This document shows positions 13,637 through 19,871 of a DNA stretch of 19,871 nt, piece by piece. Source of the stretch: Candidatus Moranbacteria bacterium GW2011_GWE2_36_40 (GTDB lineage: Bacteria > Patescibacteriota > Minisyncoccia > Moranbacterales > GWC2-37-73); contig LBRX01000013.1 of the NCBI GenBank assembly GCA_000991645.1, positions 1 to 19,871 of the forward strand. Reading direction: 5' to 3'. The translations under genes and the position numbers were made by a program. Positions within the stretch are counted from its first letter, which is position 1; every line of letters starts with the position of its first letter. The notes beneath the pieces were generated by a model. The model ran no database searches. It saw only the letters and a list, made by a program, of their open reading frames with translations, and was not told where the DNA came from.

Positions 13637-14740
13637 TTAATCTCTTTTGTATTCCTCCATGCCACGCAAAGCCAAACCAAGTGCAACAGAAAAAGAATTT
13701 CCCAGTTCCGCAACCAATTCACTGGCTTCATCTTTTGCTGTTATCCTTCTCCATGGATTTCCAATTGCAACCTTTTGTCCGAGAGCTCGCGAAAAATATT
13801 CTTCAAGACCCTTCATTCTCGATGATCCTCCAGAAAGAAAAATACCATCAATTCTAATATCCTTGTTTTTTTCTTTGTATGAATTTAAAATTCTTCTTGA
13901 TTCTCCTGCAATAAGCTCCAAAACTGGAATAATAAAATTGGATTCAGTTCCATTCAAAATATCCTTCTCGCCTCTTTTGAAAATTTCTGCTCGCTGGCGA
14001 GAAACATTCATGCAATCACTTATTGCTGTTGTAATTTCATTTCCACCTGCATCAATATTGCGATTAATTCTCACAATTCCTCGTTCTGTCAAAATCATGT
14101 TTGTTGCGCGTGAACCAATATCTATAATAAAGAAAACACCATTATCATCTCCGACCAATGATCGAGCAATTGAAAAAGTTTCCAATTCAATCGCACTAAC
14201 TTCCAAATTTATTCCTGAAACCAACCTGTCATAATGTTCTATGTCTTTTTTTGGTGCAGCAACAAGCAGGACCTTTATCCTGTTTCCACCTCCAGCACCA
14301 ATATTTTGAGCCAATGCTTTTGGCGCACCAACATGTTCAACAATTTCCCAACTCATCGCAACTTCATCCAATGAACTTGGAATGTATTTGTGAGCTTCAA
14401 ATTGAATCGCCTTTGCAAGTTCCTCCTGCTGCATCTCTGGCAATTCAATAATTGTTATCAATCCACTAAACCCAGGAATTGATACGTATGATTGCGAGCC
14501 ATTTTTCAGACCCATTTTTTTGACCAAAGTTCTCAAAGCATCATTAAGTTTTTGTTCGTATGATGAAGCATTGTCAGCATCAGATCTTTCAGACTGCCCG
14601 TCAAAATTAAGCTCCACGATTCCGTAGTTCTCAAGATAAATTTGTTGATCTCTATACGAAAGCTCAACCACTTTGATGGCGGAAGTTCCAAAATCAATAC
14701 CAATGAAATGATTTTTTTTACCTTTTAAAAATTCCAACAT
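13637..14740 (-). CDS. pilM: Type IV pilus assembly protein PilM
   Basis: A 367-aa cytoplasmic actin/FtsA-like ATP-binding protein. The phosphate-1 motif IGIDFGTSAIKVVEL is at residues 13-27, the phosphate-2 region FFIIDIGSRATNMIL at about 203-217 and the adenosine motif FLSGGSSRMKGL at 301-312. It binds the cytoplasmic tail of PilN and helps connect the PilN-PilO ring with the motors. The ATG at 14740 gives MLEFLKGKKNHFIGIDFGTS, the usual start; the in-frame ATG at 14836 would run through the divergent promoter region into comF. It is first gene of the pilus operon, with an extended -10 promoter just upstream. Firm. Confidence 0.95.
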   Translation of the reverse strand: MLEFLKGKKNHFIGIDFGTSAIKVVELSYRDQQIYLENYGIVELNFDGQSERSDADNASSYEQKLNDALRTLVKKMGLKNGSQSYVSIPGFSGLITIIELPEMQQEELAKAIQFEAHKYIPSSLDEVAMSWEIVEHVGAPKALAQNIGAGGGNRIKVLLVAAPKKDIEHYDRLVSGINLEVSAIELETFSIARSLVGDDNGVFFIIDIGSRATNMILTERGIVRINRNIDAGGNEITTAISDCMNVSRQRAEIFKRGEKDILNGTESNFIIPVLELIAGESRRILNSYKEKNKDIRIDGIFLSGGSSRMKGLEEYFSRALGQKVAIGNPWRRITAKDEASELVAELGNSFSVALGLALRGMEEYKRD

Positions 14741-14782
14741 TTTTGTATTTGTATTAGACTGAAGATAACCTTGTTTACAAAA

Positions 14783-14811
14783 ATAATAACACATTTTTGA
14801 AAAGCAAGCAA
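14783..14811 (-). promoter_or_regulatory. Candidate promoter of the pilMNOB operon
   Basis: On the minus strand TGT-TATTAT (-10 at 14783-14788) has a weak TTGCTT (14806-14811) at 17 bp. It lies in the short divergent region (14741-14829) shared with comF. No clear plus-strand promoter for comF was found. Confidence 0.4.
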
Positions 14812-14829
14812 TTTTTATTGTTATCCACA

Positions 14830-15585
14830 ATGACAAGATTTTCGCAAAAACTGAAAAAAATAATTATTGATACCATTTTTCCTATCAAATGCATTTCTTG
14901 CAACACGGAAGGGTTTTGGATTTGTTCAAGATGTCAATTGAAAATAGCAACGAGAGATGAGCACGTTTGTGGAATTTGTGAAAAAACAATAACACCGGAT
15001 GGGAGAACCTGCCAAGCCTGCAAAAAACACACTGGATTTTCAAAAAATCGCATTGCCATTTTGGATGGATTTATTGACGCTTGTGAATATAGCAATCCGA
15101 CTGTTTCCAAGGCTGTTCATCTTTTCAAATATAGATTTATTCCAGATTTGCACATTCCACTTGGTGACCTTCTAATAAAAGCCTTTCAAAAAACCAATCT
15201 TCCCCTGCCCGACATTATTGTCCCGGTACCGCTACATCAAAAAAGACTACGCTGGAGAGGTTTCAATCAATCAGAACTCTTGGCAAATCATATCTCCAAA
15301 AATCTCTTGCCGAATTCAGAAATTGAGATTTGTCCAAACCTGCTTAGTCGCATCAAAAACACTTCCCCTCAAATGAAGGTTAAAGATTATCAAAGCCGCC
15401 AACAAAATATTGCAAATGCTTTTTGCCTTTCTCCAAACATTGAAATCAAAAACAAAACAATTTTATTGGTCGATGACATAGCGACAACAGGATCAACCAT
15501 CAATGAGTGCGTCAAAATTCTCAAAAAATCTGGTGGTGGTGACGTTTTTGCAATTGTCATTGCGCGGCAAGAAACAAAACGCTAA
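14830..15585 (+). CDS. comF: ComF-family competence phosphoribosyltransferase-like protein
   Basis: A 251-aa protein with an N-terminal zinc domain and a phosphoribosyltransferase fold. Cysteine pairs are at 21/24 (CISC), 32/35 (CSRC), 47/50 (CGIC) and 61/64 (CQAC), enough for two treble-clef-like zinc sites. The segment RWRGFNQSELLA (about 141-152) is the conserved ComF motif, and the PRPP loop ILLVDDIATTGST (211-223) carries the Asp pair 215/216. ComF is needed for DNA transformation in several bacteria and is thought to work with the ComFA helicase on incoming single strands. The ATG at 14830 was chosen over 14797, which adds 11 poorly supported residues. Its divergent position next to pilM supports a DNA-uptake role for the pilus. 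Confidence 0.9.
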   Translation: MTRFSQKLKKIIIDTIFPIKCISCNTEGFWICSRCQLKIATRDEHVCGICEKTITPDGRTCQACKKHTGFSKNRIAILDGFIDACEYSNPTVSKAVHLFKYRFIPDLHIPLGDLLIKAFQKTNLPLPDIIVPVPLHQKRLRWRGFNQSELLANHISKNLLPNSEIEICPNLLSRIKNTSPQMKVKDYQSRQQNIANAFCLSPNIEIKNKTILLVDDIATTGSTINECVKILKKSGGGDVFAIVIARQETKR

Positions 15586-15743
15586 CTGGTCATGCTCAAT
15601 TCATAACTCCAAGCTTTAGCGAACGATCATGGTTCTTCGATTACGAAGCGTGCCAAAAAGGAAAATAGTTGAGCAATTGCGTAAGTCCTTTTAAAAACAT
15701 AAGCTGCGCGTGAGCAGCACTAATCGCCAAATCAATATTTTTT

Positions 15744-15752
15744 TGCTATATT
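15744..15752 (+). promoter_or_regulatory. Extended -10 element upstream of the 199-aa gene
   Basis: TGC-TATATT on the plus strand has no recognisable -35. The expected transcription start near 15759 lies after the GTG at 15710, which favours the ATG at 15785. The gap 15586-15743 also holds a GCTGC/GCAGC hairpin and a CTTCG/CGAAG hairpin, without T-runs. Confidence 0.4.
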
Positions 15753-15784
15753 TGAAAAGCTGCAATGATGTATCACAATTAAAA

Positions 15785-16384
15785 ATGAAACATATGATTC
15801 AAAATCAACATTCGAGATATCAAGAATTTCTGCACAAAAACAAGCACGTCGTTGATGGTGTGAAATTGTCATGCAAAAAAAGATTAACAAAACATCCAAA
15901 AACAACTGCTGAAGAGCTTTTTTCCGCACTTAACAAAGAATTTGGGGATGTTTATTATGAAGACAGAAATTTTTGGCTGGCATATTTCAAAAAAAACATG
16001 CCTGGCTTTTTGCATGAAATAAGTGAAAATGCACGATTGGAAAGTCTTGTGATGGAACAAAAGAAATTTTCATTCAATGATGAAAGCAAGAATTTGCAAC
16101 CAAAAGAAACGACGCAAGCAACAAACAAGCAACGCATATCCTCCCTTGCTGGACTTCATGGAGATGAGCACATTGAAAAAAGTTTGCCGACCGGCGACAC
16201 TGACAATCAGGAAGATCCAATAGAATTTACAATAATAATTCCACCCAGAGAAGCACCGAAAGAACACGTTCAGGAAACATTAAAACACCCCGAGCTTGAT
16301 TTGAACTTAAAACCAATTTCAAAAAAAATGCTTGAAGAAAAAAGGGATAACAATTTTCCATTCGGCAAAAATATGCTGAGGTAG
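15785..16384 (+). CDS. Hypothetical protein (199 aa)
   Basis: I do not recognise this protein. The N-terminal half (about 1-85) is basic and predicted helical, including KTTAEELFSALNKEFG followed by an aromatic-rich segment FWLAYFKKNMPGFL (about 63-76), suggesting a small compact domain. The second half (about 90-199) is polar, Glu/Pro/Asn-rich and probably disordered, and ends in FPFGKNMLR. There is no signal peptide, membrane helix or catalytic motif. An upstream GTG (15710) could add 25 residues, but it precedes the likely transcription start. It lies downstream of comF on the same strand, 200 bp away, and converges with the CYTH gene. It could be a lineage-specific nucleoid or adaptor protein; that is speculation. 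Confidence 0.65.
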   Translation: MKHMIQNQHSRYQEFLHKNKHVVDGVKLSCKKRLTKHPKTTAEELFSALNKEFGDVYYEDRNFWLAYFKKNMPGFLHEISENARLESLVMEQKKFSFNDESKNLQPKETTQATNKQRISSLAGLHGDEHIEKSLPTGDTDNQEDPIEFTIIIPPREAPKEHVQETLKHPELDLNLKPISKKMLEEKRDNNFPFGKNMLR

Positions 16385-16407
16385 TTTCAAAAAAATATCT
16401 GTTTTTG

Positions 16408-17016
16408 TTATTTTGCGATTGAAACAACCACACCCGCCTCGACCAATGCCTGATAGTGATCGGGCTTACTGCGAAGCAAATACTCAATAACCTTCCCTCT
16501 AACGGGCACACTTTTCAGCTCGTTTTTTTGTGCAAATTTTTCAATTTTCTCCAGCGCTTCAGCCATCTGTTTTTTTTCTTCAACCAAAAGTTCTATCTCC
16601 CCAATATTATAAACACCTTTGTCATCATAAACCACACTATCAAGATCAATAATAAATCCTTCTTTTCTATATTTCTTTCTTGTTGTCGCGCAATTGCAAA
16701 ATGGTTTGTAACCAAAAGCGTTGATATCACTTTCAAAATCATTCAGTTTTGCAATAGCAAAGATTTCTCTAATTTTTTCCTCCCCTTCAATTTCTTGATA
16801 TTGTTGTGAGAAATTATTGTCTCCCAAATGCATCGGCAATTTCAAGTCAAAATCATCCCCTCTTTTTCGCAGCCAAATGTCATTTTTTGTCAGTGCAAAT
16901 TCTTCAGTGTCATAATACACATCAGTAAAAGTTTTCTCACTCAAAAATTTGCCACCCTCAATAAGCCGCACAATATCACTTTCAGAAAGTATAATTTTTT
17001 TTTCTACTTCAAACAT
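16408..17016 (-). CDS. CYTH-domain protein, thiamine-triphosphatase-like
   Basis: A 202-aa CYTH (triphosphate tunnel) enzyme. The defining ExExK motif is at the N-terminus (Glu3, Glu5, Lys7 in FEVEKK). Basic tunnel residues Arg50, Lys51, Arg52 (LRKRG) and Lys59 (LKLP) follow, with TTRKKY (Arg113), Asp124/Asp126 and the acidic pair Glu140/Glu142 in IGEIEL. The full set of metal- and phosphate-binding residues appears present, so hydrolysis of a triphosphate (thiamine triphosphate, tripolyphosphate or similar) is likely; the substrate is not determinable from sequence. The length fits single-domain thiamine-triphosphatase-like members. It is transcribed alone, convergent to the 199-aa gene; 8-bp tandem repeats lie just upstream of the start. 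Confidence 0.85.
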   Translation of the reverse strand: MFEVEKKIILSESDIVRLIEGGKFLSEKTFTDVYYDTEEFALTKNDIWLRKRGDDFDLKLPMHLGDNNFSQQYQEIEGEEKIREIFAIAKLNDFESDINAFGYKPFCNCATTRKKYRKEGFIIDLDSVVYDDKGVYNIGEIELLVEEKKQMAEALEKIEKFAQKNELKSVPVRGKVIEYLLRSKPDHYQALVEAGVVVSIAK

Positions 17017-17025
17017 GATAGTTAG

Positions 17026-17057
17026 GTTATAAAGTTATAAAGTTATAAAGTTATAAA
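17026..17057. repeat. Four perfect copies of an 8-bp tandem repeat
   Basis: GTTATAAA repeats at 17026, 17034, 17042 and 17050, with a partial fifth. On the minus strand each copy offers a TATAAC, close to a -10 box, starting 10 bp upstream of the CYTH start codon. The unit size and AGTTA core resemble the arrays flanking the four-helix-bundle gene. The rest of the 17058-17148 gap shows nothing notable. Confidence 0.85.
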
Positions 17058-17148
17058 GTTTATCAACGGAAAACCACCAGACAAATCAAAAATAATCCAA
17101 TGCCATAAATTGAGTGCGCTCCTGTACTTGTCTAAAATTAAATTATCA

Positions 17149-18345
17149 TTAAGCAATAACTTCCACATTTTCCTGCGTTACAATTTTTTCATTTATACAG
17201 CACTTTTTCATAATAAAGAAAGCTGTTAGCAACAAAAGAATATTAAGCAAAAATGGCCATTGCACATTTCTAACAAATAGTGCGCCTGCTACCAGCGGTC
17301 CAATAATCATGGAAACTGACATTATTGAGGCCATGATCCCCATGACTTCTCCTCTTTTTTGAGCACCTGCCACACTGGCAATACCACTAGACATCACAAC
17401 GCGAAGTGTTGATTGACCAACTGTTGTCAAAAAAAGACCGAAAACAAAAAGAGTAAAGATTTTCAAATCCAAAAAAATAAAACCCAAAATCATAACCACA
17501 AAAAACCAAATCTCCAAATCAACTTCTTTGAAATATTTTAGCCATATTCTTTTCAAGGCAAAACCTTGATTAACAACGAGAATTACACCCATGGCCGTGA
17601 AAAGATATCCTGTTGTTGTGGCTGAAAAACCAAAAACCTTCATTGCAAAAAGTGCAAAAATTGATTGCATCCCAGCAAAAGCAATACCAAAAAGAAACCA
17701 TGCCAAATATCGAGACCTGAGCGCATCATCTTTCATTGCACCAAAAAGTGGAACAAACGGATTTATTATAATTTTTTTAACAGTATCTTTGTTGTGATTT
17801 GTTTCCGGCAAAAAGAAATATGCACCGATCGCATTAAACATCGCCAAAAAACCCACAAACCAAAATGGAAGTGCTGGCGAAATTCCCCCAAGAGTTGCAC
17901 CAATAACAGGACCAACCATAAAACCAATTCCAAAAACAGCACCAATCAATCCAAGATTTGTCGTCCTCTCTTTGTCATTTTTCGCAATATCCAACAAATA
18001 GCTTTGTGCAATTGGAAAATTTCCTGCTGCAATTCCATCAATGACACGCCCCAAAAACAAAACCCAGACTGCATTAGCAGATGCAAAAACAAACCATCCC
18101 AAAGCAGTACTTACGATACTCGCAATAAGTACTGGCCTTCTGCCAATACGATCAGAAAGTGCTCCCAAAAATGGACTGCTTATAAAAGAGAAGAATGCAA
18201 AAACCGAAAAAAGAAGCGTCACAACAAAGGAGCTCACACCAAAACTTTCAACATAAAAAGGCAGCACAGGAATAATAATCCCCAACCCTATCACATCAAC
18301 CAAGACGGTCAGAACAATTATAATTTTTACTTTTTCAAATTTCAT
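17149..18345 (-). CDS. MFS transporter, drug-efflux (DHA1/TetA-like) type
   Basis: A 398-aa polytopic membrane protein with about 12 hydrophobic segments. TM1 contains VDVIGLGIIIPVLP (the family's D1 motif region). Motif A, GALSDRIGRR, is at 61-70. Motif C, GIGFMVGPVIGATLGG (about 139-154), is diagnostic of drug:proton antiporters. The second-half loop is weaker (ALKRIWLKY). The length is typical of TetA/Bcr-type exporters. The substrate is unknown; it could expel a toxic compound or a metabolite. Its start lies 18 bp behind the small GHKL-like gene and the lexA-like gene precedes both, so the three are probably co-transcribed. Induction through LexA cleavage is therefore possible. Confidence 0.9.
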   Translation of the reverse strand: MKFEKVKIIIVLTVLVDVIGLGIIIPVLPFYVESFGVSSFVVTLLFSVFAFFSFISSPFLGALSDRIGRRPVLIASIVSTALGWFVFASANAVWVLFLGRVIDGIAAGNFPIAQSYLLDIAKNDKERTTNLGLIGAVFGIGFMVGPVIGATLGGISPALPFWFVGFLAMFNAIGAYFFLPETNHNKDTVKKIIINPFVPLFGAMKDDALRSRYLAWFLFGIAFAGMQSIFALFAMKVFGFSATTTGYLFTAMGVILVVNQGFALKRIWLKYFKEVDLEIWFFVVMILGFIFLDLKIFTLFVFGLFLTTVGQSTLRVVMSSGIASVAGAQKRGEVMGIMASIMSVSMIIGPLVAGALFVRNVQWPFLLNILLLLTAFFIMKKCCINEKIVTQENVEVIA

Positions 18346-18363
18346 TAAGATTCTTTTTAATAT

Positions 18364-18867
18364 TTACATCCTTTGTCCAAAATTTCTGCCAGATTGCCAA
18401 GTTTCCTCTTCTTCCTCAACCGGAGTTATGTGATATTTAATAATGGTAACTTTCGAGCCGGCGTACACATCACTTTCATCAACTTCGTCAATCATGTTTC
18501 GATTGTCTTTTTCATACAATTTACCTTTAGATTCAATATTAAAAACATCAAAATATTCAATCGATTCTTTCATTCCATATTCACCTTTAACATTCAGATT
18601 AATTTCTTTTTCCTCTGTTCCAAAATCTTCAATTATTATTTTTATTTTCTCATCATCAAAAATAGCGGTTACCTTCCCATCGCTCTTGCCATCGCTTAAA
18701 GAATTTTTTACAAGCTGAACAAGATAATTTCCCACTGCATACAATTTTCCAGGAGTTGCTGGAGAATTTGATTGTTTTGAAATTTCCTTCCACCAATCGC
18801 CAACCACTTGTGGAATTGTGCTTGCCTGCGCTGCCTTGATTTCCAAACTCTTTTCGAAATTTTCCAT
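18364..18867 (-). CDS. Small protein with a weak GHKL-ATPase-like pattern
   Basis: A 167-aa soluble protein I do not recognise as a named family. The order of motifs resembles a minimal GHKL/HATPase_c fold of the RsbW/SpoIIAB type: an N-box-like helix LVQLVKNSLSDGK (Asn55), a strand plus IIEDFGT (Asp81, Gly83) like the G1 box, a flexible GEYGMKES segment, and GSKVTIIKYHI (about 137-147) like the G3 box with a final strand. The tail is acidic, then QSGRNFGQRM. The motifs are degenerate, so ATP binding is uncertain. It sits between lexA and the transporter gene with gaps of 27 and 18 bp. A regulatory partner or kinase/anti-sigma-like role is inference only. Confidence 0.7.
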   Translation of the reverse strand: MENFEKSLEIKAAQASTIPQVVGDWWKEISKQSNSPATPGKLYAVGNYLVQLVKNSLSDGKSDGKVTAIFDDEKIKIIIEDFGTEEKEINLNVKGEYGMKESIEYFDVFNIESKGKLYEKDNRNMIDEVDESDVYAGSKVTIIKYHITPVEEEEETWQSGRNFGQRM

Positions 18868-18894
18868 TTTTTTATTCTAAAAAATTATTCTTTT

Positions 18895-19566
18895 TTAAAA
18901 ACTTTCGTATGTTAATTCTTCTTTCTCAAATGAATTCTTGATCACTTCAATAACCCTTCCAAAAACTTTAAAGTCTTTTTTCATGATTATGGGACGATAT
19001 TGACGATCACATGACATTGGAGAAAGTATTGTTGCATTTGAAGAAAAACTTATTTGTTTGATAAGCGTCATCCCATCAACAATTGCCACAACCTTATCTT
19101 TAGAGTTGATATCATTCGTAATTTCGGTCAGAACAAGATCTCCTGTTTCAATTCCCCCATCTTCCATTGAATCCCCCATGGCACGAAAAACCACCACATT
19201 TTCCGGTTTTATGCCCTTCAAAAAATCACGGTCAATTGTGACAAATTCATCAAATGATTGCTCTGCAAAAACATTCATATTGTCACATCCAGCAGAACTC
19301 ACTATTGGAAGTGTTACAGTTGCTAAAAAATTGTCATCAAACGATATCAAGCGTATTCCTCTTCTTTGATGATGCGAGCGAACAATTAAGCCTTTTCTTT
19401 CAAGACTTTCAAGATATTGCGTTACTGTTCGAAGCGATGAAACACTGAGAAATTTTGCCAACTCTAAAATTGTTGGCGAATTTCCATTTTTTTCAAGGCA
19501 ATTGCAAATATAATCGAAGACTCGTTTTTGTTTTGAAGTTAAAATTTTTGAATTTTTATTCAGCAT
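18895..19566 (-). CDS. lexA: LexA-type repressor with S24 autoprotease domain
   Basis: A 223-aa repressor. An N-terminal winged helix (about 8-72; LTSKQKRVFDYICNCLEKNGNSP is typical LexA) is followed by the self-cleavage site SSAGCDN (Ala92-Gly93) and the S24 peptidase domain with nucleophile Ser133 in MGDSMEDGGI and catalytic Lys170 in DGMTLIKQI. RecA-stimulated self-cleavage would relieve repression of SOS genes. The ATG at 19566 was chosen because TATAAT lies in the five codons before it. The upstream ATG at 19581 would place the promoter -10 inside the gene. The transcript may be nearly leaderless. It heads an apparent operon with the GHKL-like and MFS genes. An upstream TATACAC palindrome is a candidate LexA box, implying autoregulation. 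Firm as a LexA-family protein. Confidence 0.92.
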   Translation of the reverse strand: MLNKNSKILTSKQKRVFDYICNCLEKNGNSPTILELAKFLSVSSLRTVTQYLESLERKGLIVRSHHQRRGIRLISFDDNFLATVTLPIVSSAGCDNMNVFAEQSFDEFVTIDRDFLKGIKPENVVVFRAMGDSMEDGGIETGDLVLTEITNDINSKDKVVAIVDGMTLIKQISFSSNATILSPMSCDRQYRPIIMKKDFKVFGRVIEVIKNSFEKEELTYESF

Positions 19567-19572
19567 TTTTTC

Positions 19573-19601
19573 ATTATACATTTTTTATGTTTATGTAACA
19601 A
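19573..19601 (-). promoter_or_regulatory. Promoter of lexA, giving a near-leaderless message
   Basis: On the minus strand TTGTTA (19596-19601) lies 17 bp from TATAAT (19573-19578). The ATG at 19566 follows the -10 by six bases, so transcription would begin at or next to the start codon. Confidence 0.55.
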
Positions 19602-19641
19602 TATTAAAGTTATTAACACAATATACACATATTTTAAAAAT

Positions 19642-19667
19642 AAAAATGCCTTATTTCAGGCATTTTT
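19642..19667. terminator. AT-flanked hairpin upstream of lexA
   Basis: AAAAATGCC (19642-19650) pairs perfectly with GGCATTTTT (19659-19667) across an 8-nt loop. It has the A-stem-T form of a bidirectional terminator and would stop minus-strand transcripts arriving from the right before lexA. Confidence 0.55.
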
Positions 19668-19697
19668 AAGGATTGTTACGATTAATAAGACACAACT

Positions 19698-19727
19698 GTG
19701 TATAACATGTATACACAATATACACAA
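19698..19727. promoter_or_regulatory. Candidate LexA operator
   Basis: A perfect 7-bp-arm palindrome, GTGTATA-ACATG-TATACAC (19698-19716), overlaps two tandem copies of TATACACAA (19710-19727). Another TATACAC lies at 19622-19628. The cluster sits between lexA and the divergent gene at 19842. Resemblance to the E. coli CTGT-N8-ACAG box is suggestive only. Confidence 0.45.
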
Positions 19728-19736
19728 TAATTTTTC

Positions 19737-19764
19737 AAAAAAATACATGCTCTTCGCATGTATT
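19737..19764 (-). terminator. Rho-independent terminator, minus strand
   Basis: AATACATGC (19742-19750) pairs perfectly with GCATGTATT (19756-19764) across a 5-nt loop, followed on the minus strand by a T-run (19737-19743). No minus-strand gene is visible to its right, so it either serves a short RNA started from the TATAAT-like site at 19775-19780 or insulates lexA. Confidence 0.6.
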
Positions 19765-19798
19765 GATTAAGCATATTATACCAAATCAAATAAATTCG

Positions 19799-19807
19799 TG
19801 CTATAAT
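19799..19807 (+). promoter_or_regulatory. Extended -10 promoter for the gene at the right edge
   Basis: TGC-TATAAT on the plus strand, the same form as the pilin promoters. No good -35 is seen. The expected start near 19814 leaves a leader of about 28 nt before the ATG at 19842. Confidence 0.5.
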
Positions 19808-19841
19808 AGTTTTGTAAGCCCCCTAAAACAAAAACAAAACT

Positions 19842-19871
19842 ATGCCACAACCAGCACTTAGAATTAAGCCC
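19842..19871 (+). CDS. Start of an unidentified gene, cut by the window edge
   Basis: An ATG at 19842 opens a frame reading MPQPALRIKP to the edge. An extended -10 promoter 35 bp upstream and an A-rich leader support it as a real start. It is divergent from lexA across the possible LexA box. Ten residues are too few to name it. Confidence 0.5.
   Translation, partial: MPQPALRIKP

Noticed and set aside
13647..14234. Plus-strand open frame of 195 codons opposite pilM
   Set aside because: It is an antisense shadow; the pilM frame has all expected motifs and this one has none.
15586..15743. Possible tRNA or small RNA in the comF downstream gap
   Set aside because: Short hairpins are present, but no cloverleaf, TTCGANNC arm or terminator could be assembled.
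17665..18348. Plus-strand open frame of 227 codons opposite the MFS gene
   Set aside because: The peptide is a Lys/Asn/Thr/Arg-rich shadow of hydrophobic codons on the other strand; the MFS reading has clear family motifs.
19775..19783. TGG-TATAAT on the minus strand as the main lexA promoter
   Set aside because: A strong terminator follows within about 10 bp and a second hairpin lies further on, so it is unlikely to drive lexA; the promoter at 19573-19601 fits better.

Overview
The window is AT-rich bacterial DNA using the standard bacterial code (TGA serves as a stop, for example at the end of pilO). Most reading frames lie on the minus strand. A compact type IV pilus locus without PilP or PilQ, comF next to it, A-rich leaders with almost no Shine-Dalgarno sequences, a HepT/MntA pair, a DUF4143 ATPase and an orphan four-helix-bundle gene together suggest a Candidate Phyla Radiation (Patescibacteria, Parcubacteria-like) genome. 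That placement is inference from gene content; no rRNA or marker phylogeny is available here.

Read right to left along the minus strand, the pilus machine runs pilM, pilN, pilO, pilB, pilT, pilC and three pilin genes (14740 down to 5855). After an interruption come the prepilin peptidase pilD and three pseudopilins (2576 down to 138). The locus therefore holds the inner-membrane platform, both motor ATPases, the processing peptidase and six pilin-like subunits. Internal promoters before pilM, pilT, the 158-aa pilin and the 123-aa pilin suggest that it is transcribed as several sub-operons. Across a short divergent promoter region lies comF, which fits a pilus that takes up DNA. A four-helix-bundle gene bracketed by inverted arrays of 8-bp units sits between pilT and pilC and looks like an insertion.

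The interruption between the pilins and pilD (about 2580-5780) is an accessory island. It holds a DUF4143/AAA ATPase behind a consensus promoter that carries two palindromic operators, a MntA/HepT (type VII) toxin-antitoxin pair behind a long palindrome, and a small coiled-coil protein built on a 21-bp tandem repeat. The coiled-coil gene has a degenerate copy of the ATPase operator at its own promoter, so the two genes may form a two-gene regulon. Diverged direct repeats flank the ATPase gene, and an 86-bp REP/MITE-like element lies next to pilD.

Right of comF are an unrecognised 199-aa protein (+), a CYTH-domain triphosphatase (-), and an apparent minus-strand operon of a LexA repressor, a small protein with a weak GHKL-ATPase-like pattern and an MFS drug-efflux-type transporter. 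The region upstream of lexA has a near-leaderless promoter, two hairpins, a TATACAC-type palindrome that may be a LexA box, and a divergent promoter for a gene that runs off the right edge.

No single gene here is clearly a new system. The more unusual signals are the shared palindromic operator, the near-identical 5' halves of two tandem pilin genes, the structured pilT leader, the array-flanked insertion in the pil operon and the lexA-GHKL-like-MFS operon.
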